DNA of 64,000 nt from Thalassobellus sp050294475 (GCA_050294475.1 JBNKOE010000008.1:62001-126000); one strand, 5' to 3'. Positions 34,664 through 44,559 are shown, numbered from the stretch's first letter. Made by a program: numbers and translations. Notes: generated from the letters alone by a model not told the origin.

Positions 34664-34930
34664 CATTTGCAACCAAAGATTAGGGTATGAATTTGTATTT
34701 AATGATTTAGATCCACCGATAAGCGAAGTTAGAATTTCATTATAAGAAAATAAATACATACTTGTACGTATTTTTAATTAGTGATAACGATTAATATTAT
34801 AAATATTTTTATTAAGCTAGATGTTTCAAATATTCAAGAGCGTATTTAAACAATAGACCTTAATGCAAGTTAGTGTGTCATTTTCTGTAAAGGTTAACTA
34901 ATTCGAAGACAGGGAGACATCACATAAACC
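34664..34930. repeat. Island repeat 2: module U plus second decayed purC-tail copy
   Basis: Module U (34664-34792, with CCGATAAGCG at 34716-34725) matches 32046-32174 closely, including AAGAAAATAAATAC and GTATTTTTAATTAG. A more decayed purC-tail copy follows at 34793-34930: AGATGTTTCAAA, ATTCAAGAGCGTATTTAAA, TAGTGTGTCATTTT and ATCACATAA are recognisable. The terminator hairpin is absent in this copy. This marks the far end of the island; lacZ begins its 3' end 22 bases later. Confidence 0.8.
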
Positions 34931-34951
34931 AATTTAGTAGCTTTTTAAGCT

Positions 34952-37900
34952 TTAATTTAATCCAGTAATATTAGTTCTTTGTATGTTTTTAGTATTCAAA
35001 ATAGGCTCAATTAAAAAGCTATATGAGTAATTTTTTGAAGGGATTCTAAACTCTTTATGAGGAAGTGCGTGTAAAGACCAACTATCATCACCACCAAGTC
35101 CCATTTGCTTGTAATCGATATTTACTGTTACAAAATCTCTTGGTACTAAGTCGTAAGTATGTTGTGCTTTGTCAATATCATTAGTTGTATATGGCCATGC
35201 ACTAATGCTTAAGTTTTTTGAAACCCCAGTTATTTTTAGTCCAATACCTTTTGAATTTGTTAGAGCAAACCAGCGAACTTCAGTTTTATTGCCACTTTCT
35301 TGTGGTCTTATATATGCGTAATAATCGTTTAAAACAGATTCTTTATAAAGTCCAACATCGGCGCTTAATTCTCTATCTATATAATTTTCGTGAGGTCCTT
35401 TACCAAGCCAAGTTAAATTATCAAAAGCTTTAGGGGTTTCTAATTGAAGTCCTAATTTAGGAAGCATTGGTAAGCTATCATTTCCTTTAAAATTTGTTTC
35501 AACTAAAATATTTCCATTGTTATTAATTGTATAATTAATTTCCATGGTAGTATTGGTGTTTTTAAAACCAAACACGCTTTTTACTTTTGCCTTAGAGTCG
35601 TTAATTTTAGAAATATTAAATGATTTTAATGTACGCTCATTAGATGCATCTTTCCATATAGCAAGGGTTTTATATGTTTTTCCTCCTAAATGATCATTAT
35701 CGGTATCTGGTCTCCAAAAACTAGGTGTTAAGCCATTTTGAATTAATTGGTTGTTTTTAAATGTATAGTTATTTAACATGCCTGTTTTAGAGTTGAAATT
35801 AGCAATAAAGTCTTTTCCTTTTACTGTATTGTTTTCAACTTCAACATTAGTTTTATTAGATATTTTAGCTGTTTTAAAGTTTTTACTATAATTCAGTTTT
35901 ATTTGTTCCCAAGCAACTTCATGATTCTTTTTAGCCCAACGTTCATCAGTTTTTAAACTAAAGCCTATTCTAATAAAATATTCTGCTCCAGCTTTTAGTT
36001 TAGGATTTTTATATGGTATTGTAATTTTTGTACTTTGTTTTGGTGCTAAATTTAAAGATGTTATAATGCCTTTTTGGATGGTTTTTCCATCTTCTTGAAG
36101 CTGCCAATTCAAATTGAATTTTGATAAATTGTCGAAATTATGTCTGTTAAGGATTTCAAATTCTTTAGAATCAATATTTGAAGCCGTAATTTTTATAGGT
36201 TGAAAAACCTTTTTACATTCCCATAAAGCAGGTTTCGGATTAATAGCAGGATCTACAATACCATTAATACAAAAATTTGAAGAATTAGGAAGTTCTGCAT
36301 CACCCATATCGCCTCCATAAGCGTAATAGTCAACACCGTCTTTGTTTTTTTGTAATAAACCTTGGTCTACCCAATCCCAAATAAAACCACCAATCATATT
36401 TTTATGAGAACGAATGGTATCCCAAAATTCAAATAAGTTACCAGTAGAATTCCCCATAGAATGTGCATATTCACAATAAATGATGGGTCTTGTTTCTTCT
36501 TTATATTCCGCCATGCGAATCATATAATCGATAGGGGAGTACATACGGCTAACCATGTCTACATAATCAGGATCTTTTAAAATTTTATTTTCAACTTTGT
36601 GTTTTCCACCTGTGGTTTGAGCACCTTCATAATGTATAAAACGTGTATTATCATAATCTTTAATCCAATAAGCCATAGTAGCATGATTAAAGCCAGATCC
36701 AGATTCATTTCCTAAAGACCAAAAGATAATTGATGGATGGTTTTTATCGCGTTCCACCATGCGAACAGCGCGTTGTAAAAAAGCACCAGACCATGCTACA
36801 TCGTTACTTAATTTACCTCCTAAGCCATGTGTTTCTAAATTAGCTTCGTCTATTAAATAAATACCATATTTATCGCATAACTCATACCATAATTCATTAT
36901 TTGGATAATGTGATGTTCTAACAGCATTTATATTAAACTGCTTCATGGTTAATATGTCTTTGGTCATAGACGCTTCGCTAACAACTTTACCATTAATAGG
37001 GTCGTGGTCATGTCTGTTAACTCCATATAATAATACAGATTGTCCGTTTACAAAAAGCTCGCCATCAATAATTTCAATGCTTCTAAAACCAACTTTTGTG
37101 CTTCTAGTTTCAAGAATATCACCGTTTTTATTTTTTAAATCGAAAACTAACGTATACAAATTCGGATTTTCAGCACTCCATTTTTTTGGATTTTTAATAG
37201 TTGCTTGCATTAAAGCAAAATCATTTTCTCCGCGTTGCGGATAGGATTCATTATATATTTTATCGGCAGTAATTCGTGTGCTGTCTTGTATGATATTGTT
37301 ATTGTTTTCATCAAACAATTTCATACCTAATGTTATGCCGTCCAATGACGCACCATCAAAAGCTTTTATTTTTGGACGCACCTTAAGTAAGGCATTTTTG
37401 TAATTTTCATCTAAATCTGTTTGAACGAAAAAGTCGTATAGCTGTACTTTTGGAGCAGCGGTAAGGTATACATCACGATGAATTCCACTAAGCCTCCAGT
37501 GGTCTTGATCTTCTAAATAGGTGCCATCGCTCCATCTAAAAACTTTTACAACTAAATTATTTTTACCTTTTTTTAGAAAAGGTGTAATATTAAAATGTGT
37601 AGGAAGCATACTGTCTTCACTATAACCTAATAACTCATCGTTTAACCAAACATAGTAAGCAGAACTAACGCCGCCAAAAGTGAGTGTTATTTGCTTGTCG
37701 TTCCAATTACTTGGAATTTCAAAAGAGGTTCTATAAATTCCCGTTGGATTGTCGTTTTCGGGTGTAAAAGGAGGTTCAATAGGACTAAAGGTATAACCTG
37801 CGCTTGTATATAAAGCGGTACCGTAACCATTAAGCTCCCAGTTTCCAGGTACTGGTATTGTATTCCAGTTTGAATCATTAAATGAAGACTTTTCAAATTC

Positions 37901-38170
37901 AGACGGAATACCTTTAGGAGTTGGTGCCCAGTAAAATTTCCAATTTCCATTTAATAGTTGATACCTTCCAGAATTTTCTTTAACATTATTTAGAGCCTCT
38001 ATTTCATTTGGAAATGAAAATGAAGTAGCCTTTGCTGGCATTCTATTTATTCCTGATACTTCCGGGTCTTCCCAAGGTCTAATTTTATTAGCTGATTCTT
38101 TACTTAATTGACAATTAGCTATTTGTGAAGCAAATAATAAAAAGGTAAAAAGAGAAATAAATAGTCTCAT
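34952..38170 (-). CDS. lacZ: GH2 beta-galactosidase
   Basis: The 1072-residue enzyme has a signal peptide (ending SQIANC) and the five-domain LacZ layout: sugar-binding domain (RPWEDPEVSGINRMPA, then GNWELNGYGTALYT), immunoglobulin-like domains, the TIM barrel and a C-terminal beta-galactosidase small-chain domain. The acid/base is Glu489 in WSLGNESG and the nucleophile is Glu567 in IIYCEYAHSMGN. It probably acts in the periplasm on galactose-ended oligosaccharides. It is the last gene of the galK-galT-lacZ operon (18 bases after galT), so released galactose can enter the Leloir enzymes encoded upstream. Confidence 0.93.
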   Translation of the reverse strand: MRLFISLFTFLLFASQIANCQLSKESANKIRPWEDPEVSGINRMPAKATSFSFPNEIEALNNVKENSGRYQLLNGNWKFYWAPTPKGIPSEFEKSSFNDSNWNTIPVPGNWELNGYGTALYTSAGYTFSPIEPPFTPENDNPTGIYRTSFEIPSNWNDKQITLTFGGVSSAYYVWLNDELLGYSEDSMLPTHFNITPFLKKGKNNLVVKVFRWSDGTYLEDQDHWRLSGIHRDVYLTAAPKVQLYDFFVQTDLDENYKNALLKVRPKIKAFDGASLDGITLGMKLFDENNNNIIQDSTRITADKIYNESYPQRGENDFALMQATIKNPKKWSAENPNLYTLVFDLKNKNGDILETRSTKVGFRSIEIIDGELFVNGQSVLLYGVNRHDHDPINGKVVSEASMTKDILTMKQFNINAVRTSHYPNNELWYELCDKYGIYLIDEANLETHGLGGKLSNDVAWSGAFLQRAVRMVERDKNHPSIIFWSLGNESGSGFNHATMAYWIKDYDNTRFIHYEGAQTTGGKHKVENKILKDPDYVDMVSRMYSPIDYMIRMAEYKEETRPIIYCEYAHSMGNSTGNLFEFWDTIRSHKNMIGGFIWDWVDQGLLQKNKDGVDYYAYGGDMGDAELPNSSNFCINGIVDPAINPKPALWECKKVFQPIKITASNIDSKEFEILNRHNFDNLSKFNLNWQLQEDGKTIQKGIITSLNLAPKQSTKITIPYKNPKLKAGAEYFIRIGFSLKTDERWAKKNHEVAWEQIKLNYSKNFKTAKISNKTNVEVENNTVKGKDFIANFNSKTGMLNNYTFKNNQLIQNGLTPSFWRPDTDNDHLGGKTYKTLAIWKDASNERTLKSFNISKINDSKAKVKSVFGFKNTNTTMEINYTINNNGNILVETNFKGNDSLPMLPKLGLQLETPKAFDNLTWLGKGPHENYIDRELSADVGLYKESVLNDYYAYIRPQESGNKTEVRWFALTNSKGIGLKITGVSKNLSISAWPYTTNDIDKAQHTYDLVPRDFVTVNIDYKQMGLGGDDSWSLHALPHKEFRIPSKNYSYSFLIEPILNTKNIQRTNITGLN

Positions 38171-38187
38171 ATTTTATGTTTTAAATG

Positions 38188-39207
38188 TTAAACCAAATCA
38201 CGTATCATTTTAGCAGCAATTTCAGCGGTGATGTCTCGTTGTGGTGATCCAAACATTTCGTAGCCTACCATAAATTTTTTAACAGTAGCACTTCTTAATA
38301 ATGGAGGATAAAAACTCATGTGCCAATGCCAATGATTATTAGCGTCTCCATTTGTTGGTGCTTGATGAATACCACTTGAATATGGGAATGATGTGTTGAA
38401 TAATTTATCGTAGGCTTTTGTTAAAACCGAAATAGCCTCAGCAAAAAGATAAGATTCATTACCTTTTAATTCTAAGATGTTTTTTTTGTGTGCTTTTGGA
38501 ACAATCATAGCTTCAAAAGGCCATATTGCCCAAAAAGGAATAAGTACTACAAAAGCATCATTTTCGAAAATAATACGTTCGTTTTTTTCTAATTCTTGTT
38601 TTAGGTAATCTCCTAAGAGGCTGCTTTTATTTTTATTATAATACTCTAATTGTTGTGTGTTTTTTTTATCAACTTCGTTAGGTAAGGTGGTTTGACTCCA
38701 TATTTGTCCGTGTGGATGCGGATTGCTACATCCCATAACGGCACCTTTGTTTTCAAAAATTTGAACGTAATTTATAAGTTCATTTTCGCTAAGTGTTTTG
38801 TACTCTTTTTGCCATGCAAAAATCACTTTTTCTATGTCTTTAGCATCCATATCTGCCAAACTTTTAGAGTGGTCTGGACTAAAACAAATTACCTTACAAA
38901 TGCCTTGTTCACTTTGTGCTTTAAATAAACCATCTTCTATTGTGAAAGATTTTGAATCGGTTTGAAGTGCTGCAAAATCATTAGTAAAAACAAAAACATC
39001 TTTATAATCTGGATTTATTTCTCCGTTAATTCTTTTGTTTCCAGCACATAAATAGCAATTTTCGTCGTGTGATGGTCTTACCTCATTTGAAACTGCTTCA
39101 TTTTGTCCTTGCCATGGTCTTTTTGCACGATGAGGTGATACTAAAACCCATTCGCCAGTTAAAATATTATAGCGTTTATGCGAATAATCTTGTAAATCTG
39201 AATTCAT
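38188..39207 (-). CDS. galT: Galactose-1-phosphate uridylyltransferase
   Basis: The 339-residue enzyme exchanges UMP between UDP-glucose and galactose 1-phosphate. The active-site SNPHPHGQIW with the covalent histidine is around residue 155-166, and the zinc ligand region CYLCAGN is near 51-57. Another histidine set appears in NHWHWHMSFYPP. Length fits GalT. It lies between galK and lacZ with 18-base gaps, as one operon on the minus strand. Confidence 0.95.
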   Translation of the reverse strand: MNSDLQDYSHKRYNILTGEWVLVSPHRAKRPWQGQNEAVSNEVRPSHDENCYLCAGNKRINGEINPDYKDVFVFTNDFAALQTDSKSFTIEDGLFKAQSEQGICKVICFSPDHSKSLADMDAKDIEKVIFAWQKEYKTLSENELINYVQIFENKGAVMGCSNPHPHGQIWSQTTLPNEVDKKNTQQLEYYNKNKSSLLGDYLKQELEKNERIIFENDAFVVLIPFWAIWPFEAMIVPKAHKKNILELKGNESYLFAEAISVLTKAYDKLFNTSFPYSSGIHQAPTNGDANNHWHWHMSFYPPLLRSATVKKFMVGYEMFGSPQRDITAEIAAKMIRDLV

Positions 39208-39225
39208 TTTAAAAGAACGTATTTA

Positions 39226-40374
39226 TTATTTTATTAGATGTGTACCGTCTGAAAGTTCAACAGAATAGATATTACATGCTTTATTAAACTTTTTTTGATA
39301 AACTTCTGAAATAAAAGTTTTAAATGATTTTGCTTCTGCTTTTTTAATGAGATTAATAGTGCAGCCTCCAAAACCACCACCCATCATTCTTGCTCCTAAG
39401 ATATTCGGGTTTGCTTTTGCTTGATCTACTAAAAAATCTAATTCATCACAGCTTACTTTATATTGGTTTTGTAAACCATTATGTGAGCCATATATTAATT
39501 TTCCTAATGTTTTTAAATCTCCATCAAACATAGCTTCAGATGCTTTTTCTGCACGTGTGTTTTCTTGAATAACAAAAAGTGCTTTTTGATAATCTTCATT
39601 AGAAACTTTATCTTTTATTTTTTCTAAGTCTGTTTCAGTAGCATCTCTTAAGGCCTTTATATTTAACATTTCTGAAATGTTTTCACATACCGAGCGTCTA
39701 TCGTTATAAGCACTGTCAGATAAACTGTGTTTAACGTTAGTATTTATAAGCATGAGCTCATAACCATCAAAATTTATTTCAAAAGGAATGGCTTCAATAG
39801 TTCTGCAATCTAATAACAGTGCATGATTTTTTATTCCAAACATACTGGCATATTGATCCATAATACCACAATTAACCCCTGCATAATTGTGTTCAGCTTT
39901 TTGTGAAATATAAATCATTTCAGTTTTAGATAATCCTAAATCAAATAATTCATTTAAGCCAAAAACAATAGCATTCTCTAATGCAGCAGACGAAGACATA
40001 CCAGATCCAGCAGGAATATTTCCGCTAAAAGAGATGTTAAAGTTTCCTACTTCAATGCCTTTTTTTTGAATTTCAGAAACGACACCTAATATGTAATTTC
40101 CCCAACTTTCTTTTTCTAAAGGATTAATATTTTTAGTAGTAAATTCAATACTTTCTTCTAAATCTATTGCATTTGCTTTAGAGGTATTAGAATTACTTTT
40201 TTCTAATGCAGCTACAATTCCTTTATTAACTGCGGCAGGAAATACAAATCCATCGTTATAATCAGTATGTTCTCCTATAATATTAATTCTTCCAGGAGAA
40301 AAAATAAGGATAGGTTCTGTGTTAAAATTATTTGTAAAATGGTCTTTTACTTTTTTAGTTAGTGCGGTATTCAT
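39226..40374 (-). CDS. galK: Galactokinase
   Basis: The 382-residue GHMP kinase phosphorylates galactose at C1. Family motifs are SPGRINIIGEHTDYNDG at about 25-41, the ATP loop GNIPAGSGMSSSAALENA near 118-135 and the C-terminal MMGGGFGGC near 332-340. It is the first gene of the lacZ operon. The upstream region is shared with the divergent LacI-family gene at 40717, which likely controls this operon. Confidence 0.95.
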   Translation of the reverse strand: MNTALTKKVKDHFTNNFNTEPILIFSPGRINIIGEHTDYNDGFVFPAAVNKGIVAALEKSNSNTSKANAIDLEESIEFTTKNINPLEKESWGNYILGVVSEIQKKGIEVGNFNISFSGNIPAGSGMSSSAALENAIVFGLNELFDLGLSKTEMIYISQKAEHNYAGVNCGIMDQYASMFGIKNHALLLDCRTIEAIPFEINFDGYELMLINTNVKHSLSDSAYNDRRSVCENISEMLNIKALRDATETDLEKIKDKVSNEDYQKALFVIQENTRAEKASEAMFDGDLKTLGKLIYGSHNGLQNQYKVSCDELDFLVDQAKANPNILGARMMGGGFGGCTINLIKKAEAKSFKTFISEVYQKKFNKACNIYSVELSDGTHLIK

Positions 40375-40716
40375 TTCAAGAATTAAGTTGACTTGTTATA
40401 TATATACAAATATATAAATAAATGTAAATATTACACTTAATAATTTGGTTAAATTTAACTTGCTTTACTGTTTGTTTTGGCATATTAAATACCTAAAATA
40501 GGTAGTTATAATAGCAATGATATACTTATTAAGAAAACAGAAATAAATTGCTTTTAAAACAATGTCTTCTTTTCCGCAAATACAGAAGCTTTTTTATCAA
40601 TAATATTTTCTTTTTTTATACAGAATAAATTAGATTTTTATCTATTCAACTCTAACGTAACCATAATAAATGATACTAATGATGTATTTTTGATAAACTT
40701 ATATGAAACAATTAAC
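40375..40716. other. 342-base divergent control region (galK / lacI-family gene)
   Basis: No reading frame. It holds the minus-strand box at 40407-40414, a plus-strand TATTTTTG box at 40685-40692 placed 24 bases before the regulator's ATG, and a perfect 12-base palindrome GTTAAATTTAAC at 40448-40459. The palindrome has no central CG and so differs from the usual LacI-family operator; it may be a site for another regulator or chance. Confidence 0.5.
40407..40414 (-). promoter_or_regulatory. Probable -7 box of the galK-galT-lacZ operon
   Basis: On the minus strand the sequence reads TATATTTG, an exact TAnnTTTG match, about 33 bases before the galK start. No clear TTG -33 partner is seen, which is common for regulated promoters. 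The surrounding region is very AT-rich, so a chance match is possible. Confidence 0.45.
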
Positions 40717-41751
40717 ATGACGAAAAAAACAACAATATATGATATAGCTAAAAGACTTAATATTACTGCTGCTACAGTTTCTAGAGCTTTAAATAATAAT
40801 TCTAAAATTAGTGTTGCTACACGTAAGCTTGTACTTAAAACGGCCGAAGAAATGAATTATGAACAAAACAAATTAGCTTTAGCTCTTAAAAGTGGTAAAA
40901 GTTATAATGTTGGTGTTATTGTACCTAGAATTGATAGTAATTTTTTTGCTTCTGTAATAAGGGGAATAGAAGAAGAACTTTATCCTAAAGGGTATCATGT
41001 AATAATTTGTCAAACTCATGATGATGAAAAGTTAGAGATTGAAAATATAAACTCTTTAATGAATGCTCAAGTAGATGGTATTTTAATGTCTATATCGAAT
41101 GCTAAATTAGAAAGAAACACTAGTTTTAGTAAGTTAATTAAAAAAAATGTACCGTTAATCTTTTTTGATAGAAAGAAAGATATAGATGGCATAAGTTCTG
41201 TAACAATAGACGATTTTAAAGGTGCTTACGATGCTACTAAGCATTTAATTGATCAAGGTTATAAGCGTATTGCTCACTTATCTAATGATCGCACATTACA
41301 AATTTATAAAAATAGATACTTAGGTTATAAACAAGCGATTATTGACAATGGACTTGAGTTTGATGAAAGTTTAGTTATTGAAACGATTAGTAAAGTAGCG
41401 GAAGGAAGAAAAACGACTAAGCTATTATTAGATATGAATAAGCGGCCTGATGCTATCTTTTCTTCAAGTGATTTTATAGCACTAGGTGCTATTGAAGAAA
41501 TTAAAGCAAACGGACTTAAAATACCAGAAGATATAAGTGTTGTTGGTTTTAGTAACGAACCGTTTACAAAATTTATGGAACTATCAATAACATCAGTAGA
41601 TCAATCTCCAGTACAAATGGGAAGAATAACAGCTCAGGTATTTCTAGAGGAAGTAAATAATACTAAAAATGTTAAGCCGGAAAAACATATTGTTTTATCT
41701 CCAGAATTAATTATTAGAAAAACTTCTAATAGATTATCGCTATTAGTTTAG
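40717..41751 (+). CDS. LacI-family transcription regulator of the galactose genes
   Basis: ATG at 40717 gives 344 residues starting MTKKTTIYDIAKRLNITAATVSRALNNNSKISV, a textbook LacI helix-turn-helix and hinge. An in-frame TTG at 40690 would add 9 residues without support. The sugar-binding domain follows (VGVIVPRIDSNFFASVIRGIEEEL, RPDAIFSSSDFIALGAIE, TSVDQSPVQMGRITAQVF). It lies divergently from galK, which makes control of galK-galT-lacZ likely; the effector is probably galactose-related but this is inference. Confidence 0.88.
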   Translation: MTKKTTIYDIAKRLNITAATVSRALNNNSKISVATRKLVLKTAEEMNYEQNKLALALKSGKSYNVGVIVPRIDSNFFASVIRGIEEELYPKGYHVIICQTHDDEKLEIENINSLMNAQVDGILMSISNAKLERNTSFSKLIKKNVPLIFFDRKKDIDGISSVTIDDFKGAYDATKHLIDQGYKRIAHLSNDRTLQIYKNRYLGYKQAIIDNGLEFDESLVIETISKVAEGRKTTKLLLDMNKRPDAIFSSSDFIALGAIEEIKANGLKIPEDISVVGFSNEPFTKFMELSITSVDQSPVQMGRITAQVFLEEVNNTKNVKPEKHIVLSPELIIRKTSNRLSLLV

Positions 41752-41760
41752 AAAATAATT

Positions 41761-41802
41761 AAAAAAAACAAGAGACAGTCTGAAAAGGTAGTCTTTTGTT
41801 TT
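41761..41802 (+). terminator. Terminator after the LacI-family gene
   Basis: AAAACAAGAGAC (41765-41776) pairs with GTCTTTTGTTTT (41791-41802), one G-T pair. The A run before and T run after let it also serve the convergent lutC end at 41842. Confidence 0.7.
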
Positions 41803-41841
41803 TGCAATTTTTTTAATGAACTAATCGAAATAAAAATAAAA

Positions 41842-42432
41842 TTAAGCCTTTAAAAAGATAGTTAAACTTAAAGCTCCATGTGCTCCAATTACAAGTGATT
41901 GCTCAATATCTGCAGTTTTTGAAGGACCAGAAATAAACACACCAAAGTCTGATGAAGATTCTGAAAGTTTATTATATGCTTGATGCATATAAGGAACAAT
42001 ATTTTCTTTTGAAACCACAAAAACTAAATGCTTAGTAATGAAAGGTGAAACTCTTATTGGGAGGTTTTTATCGGTAACCCAAACGGCGCCATTTTCAGCA
42101 ACTGCTAAATCACTTTCAAGAATTAAAATATCTAAATCTTCTAATTCTTTAGGTGCTTTGATGGTCTCTAAATTTATTGTGTTAAAATCTAGTGTATCCG
42201 TTAACGTAGAAAAATTAACAGATGTATTAGGAAACATTGCAGTTATTTGTTTAATGACATCTTGATTTGATTGCGCCTCAAAAACATTACCGCCAACAGC
42301 TTCAGCTTTTTTAGTAAATTCTTTAATTAAATCGTAGCCATCATCAAAAAGCGTTTCATCTATTTGGGGTAAACTAATAGCGTTTGGCTTATTTGCTTTT
42401 ATTCTTGCTAATATATTGTCTCTGCTTCCCAT
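41842..42432 (-). CDS. lutC: LutC-type LUD-domain protein
   Basis: The 196-residue protein has the LUD fold of LutC/YkgG: an N-terminal SRDNILARIKANKP, central LDILILESDLAVAENGAVWVTD and the C-terminal SDFGVFISGPSKTADIEQSLVIGAHG, where the last motif is the family hallmark. With LutA and LutB it forms the lactate-utilisation complex that oxidises L-lactate to pyruvate. It is the last gene of a minus-strand operon, 3 bases after lutB. Confidence 0.9.
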   Translation of the reverse strand: MGSRDNILARIKANKPNAISLPQIDETLFDDGYDLIKEFTKKAEAVGGNVFEAQSNQDVIKQITAMFPNTSVNFSTLTDTLDFNTINLETIKAPKELEDLDILILESDLAVAENGAVWVTDKNLPIRVSPFITKHLVFVVSKENIVPYMHQAYNKLSESSSDFGVFISGPSKTADIEQSLVIGAHGALSLTIFLKA

Positions 42433-42435
42433 GGT

Positions 42436-43812
42436 TTAATCTTTTTTCTTATTCTGTTCTCTTTCATTATACCATTGGTCAAAACTTTGTTTTGGTCCTG
42501 TTGGTAAATCTCTAGCTTTTCCCCAAGCATTTGGTTTTGAGTTAATCATAAACTTTGGTAAGTTTCTTAAAGACCAACGTGCAATTTTACCAACTTTTTC
42601 AAATTGAGCAGGATTTGAGAAAACTTTCCCCATCATTTCCATAGATTTTTTCTTTATAAAAGGTTGCGGCGTTTTTTTAGTAATTATTTGCCGCCACTTA
42701 TATAATTGAGTATGAATATCAATTTTTACAGGACAAACATCTGAACATGAACCACACAAGGTAGAGGCAAATGGTAAAGAACTATGTTTTGTTAAATCTT
42801 TTCCAGGTGATAGAATAGAACCAATTGGCCCAGGAATAGTAGCATTGTAACTATGACCACCACTTCTTCTATAAATTGGACAAGTATTCATACAAGCACC
42901 ACAACGAATGCAATGTAAAGAAGCTCTAAAATCGGGTCTGCTTAATTGCTCTGAGCGTCCGTTATCGACAATTACAACATGCATTTTAGTACCTTTTCTA
43001 GGTTTTTTAAAATGCGACGAATAGGTTGTTATAGGTTGTCCTGTTGCAGATCTTGCTAATAACCGTAAGAACACACCCAAGTGTTCTTGTTTCGGAATTA
43101 TTTTTTCAACACCCATACAAGCAATATGAACAGGAGCTAAGTGCGCTCCCATATCGGCATTGCCTTCATTGGTACAAACTACGAATCCTCCTGTTTCAGC
43201 AATGGCAAAGTTTACGCCAGTAATGGCTGCATCTGCTTCAATAAATTTTTCACGTAAATGTTTTCTAGCTTCTCCAGTTAAATATTGTGGATCGCCATCA
43301 CAGGGCTTTGTGCCTAAATGTTCTTGAAATAATTCGTCTACTTCATGTTTGTTTTTATGAATTGCTGGTAATACAATATGACTAGGCGGTTCTTTTGCTA
43401 ATTGCACAATGCGTTCTCCTAAATCGGTATCAATAACTTCAATGCCATCAGCTTCTAAAAAAGGGTTTAAATGGCATTCTTCGGTAAGCATCGATTTGCT
43501 TTTAACTAACTTTTTTGCATTATGCTCTTTAAGAATTTTGCGCACTATTTGGTTATGTTCTTCACCATTAGCTGCCCAATGCACTTCTATGCCATTCTTT
43601 TTAGCATTTTCTTCAAATTGAATTAAATAAGAGTCTAAATTTGACAGCACATGTGCTTTTATACCATGACCTAAGTTTCTTAATTCTTCCCAGCCTTTTA
43701 CTTGGTGAACAGATAAGTCTCTTTTATGTCTAACAAACCATAAGGCTTTGTCGTGCCAATCGACTCTTTTTTCATCTTTATTGAAAATACTGGCTAGTTG
43801 TGAATGACTCAT
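42436..43812 (-). CDS. lutB: LutB-type iron-sulphur lactate oxidation protein
   Basis: The 458-residue protein has a LUD domain (LTEECHLNPFLEADGIEVIDTD, split here; then AAITGVNFAIAETGGFVV) followed by a ferredoxin-like pair of clusters: CIRCGACMNTCP near 310-321 and CGSCSDVCPVKID near 360-372. LutB is the electron-carrying member of LutABC. Lactate produced from fucose by the enzymes encoded next door would be its substrate. It lies 10 bases after lutA. Confidence 0.92.
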   Translation of the reverse strand: MSHSQLASIFNKDEKRVDWHDKALWFVRHKRDLSVHQVKGWEELRNLGHGIKAHVLSNLDSYLIQFEENAKKNGIEVHWAANGEEHNQIVRKILKEHNAKKLVKSKSMLTEECHLNPFLEADGIEVIDTDLGERIVQLAKEPPSHIVLPAIHKNKHEVDELFQEHLGTKPCDGDPQYLTGEARKHLREKFIEADAAITGVNFAIAETGGFVVCTNEGNADMGAHLAPVHIACMGVEKIIPKQEHLGVFLRLLARSATGQPITTYSSHFKKPRKGTKMHVVIVDNGRSEQLSRPDFRASLHCIRCGACMNTCPIYRRSGGHSYNATIPGPIGSILSPGKDLTKHSSLPFASTLCGSCSDVCPVKIDIHTQLYKWRQIITKKTPQPFIKKKSMEMMGKVFSNPAQFEKVGKIARWSLRNLPKFMINSKPNAWGKARDLPTGPKQSFDQWYNEREQNKKKD

Positions 43813-43822
43813 AGTGGTTTTG

Positions 43823-44554
43823 TTAACTGTTTAAAATTTCAGCAATATGTAAAATTTTAAGGGGTTGATTATTACGGGTTATTAAACCTTCTAAATGCAT
43901 TAAGCAAGAGGTGTCTGTAGCTGTAATAACTTCCACGCCACTTTCTAAATGGTCTTTAATTTTATCTTTGCCCATTTTTACAGAAATAGCTTCTTCGGTA
44001 ACTGCAAATGTGCCACCAAATCCGCAACATTCATCGCTTCTTTTTACAGGTATTAATTCGGTGCCTTTAACTTCTTGTAAAAGAGTTTCTATATATGAAA
44101 AAGAATCGCCAACAACTTCGGAACAAGAGCCTAATCTTAACCCTCTTAATCCATGACAACTTTTATGAACACCAACTTTATGAGGAAAGGATGCTCCAAC
44201 ATTTTTTATTTTTAAAACGTTTAATATGAAGTCACATAATTCGTAAACATTATTACGAACCTTAGTAACTTCATCAGTTTGTGGAATAATATTATAGTGC
44301 TTTTTTACGTGATATGCACAGCTTCCAGAAGGTGTTACAATATAATCAAAGTCTTTAAAATTTTCGACGAAATTATTACATGCGCCTTCAGACTCGTATT
44401 CATACCCTGAATTTGCCATGGGTTGTCCACAGCAGGTTTGCCCAGACGGATACACTACATCGACGTTTAATTTTTCTAAAAGTTCTAAAGTAGCCTTTCC
44501 TACTTGAGGATATAATTGATTAATATAACAGGGTATAAATAAGCCTACTCGCAT
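43823..44554 (-). CDS. lutA: LutA-type CCG-domain iron-sulphur protein
   Basis: The 243-residue protein has two CCG domains with the cysteine motifs TCCGQPMANSGY near 41-52 and DECCGFGGTFAV near 180-191, as in LutA/YkgE and the glycolate oxidase iron-sulphur subunit. It works with LutB and LutC to oxidise L-lactate. It starts 5 bases after the FAH-family gene, tying lactate oxidation to the sugar-acid pathway. Confidence 0.9.
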   Translation of the reverse strand: MRVGLFIPCYINQLYPQVGKATLELLEKLNVDVVYPSGQTCCGQPMANSGYEYESEGACNNFVENFKDFDYIVTPSGSCAYHVKKHYNIIPQTDEVTKVRNNVYELCDFILNVLKIKNVGASFPHKVGVHKSCHGLRGLRLGSCSEVVGDSFSYIETLLQEVKGTELIPVKRSDECCGFGGTFAVTEEAISVKMGKDKIKDHLESGVEVITATDTSCLMHLEGLITRNNQPLKILHIAEILNS

Positions 44555-44559
44555 GGTTT

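Noticed and set aside
28117..34950. Prophage or ICE in the purC island
   Set aside because: No integrase, capsid, tail, relaxase or conjugation gene was seen; the island is only cargo and repeats.
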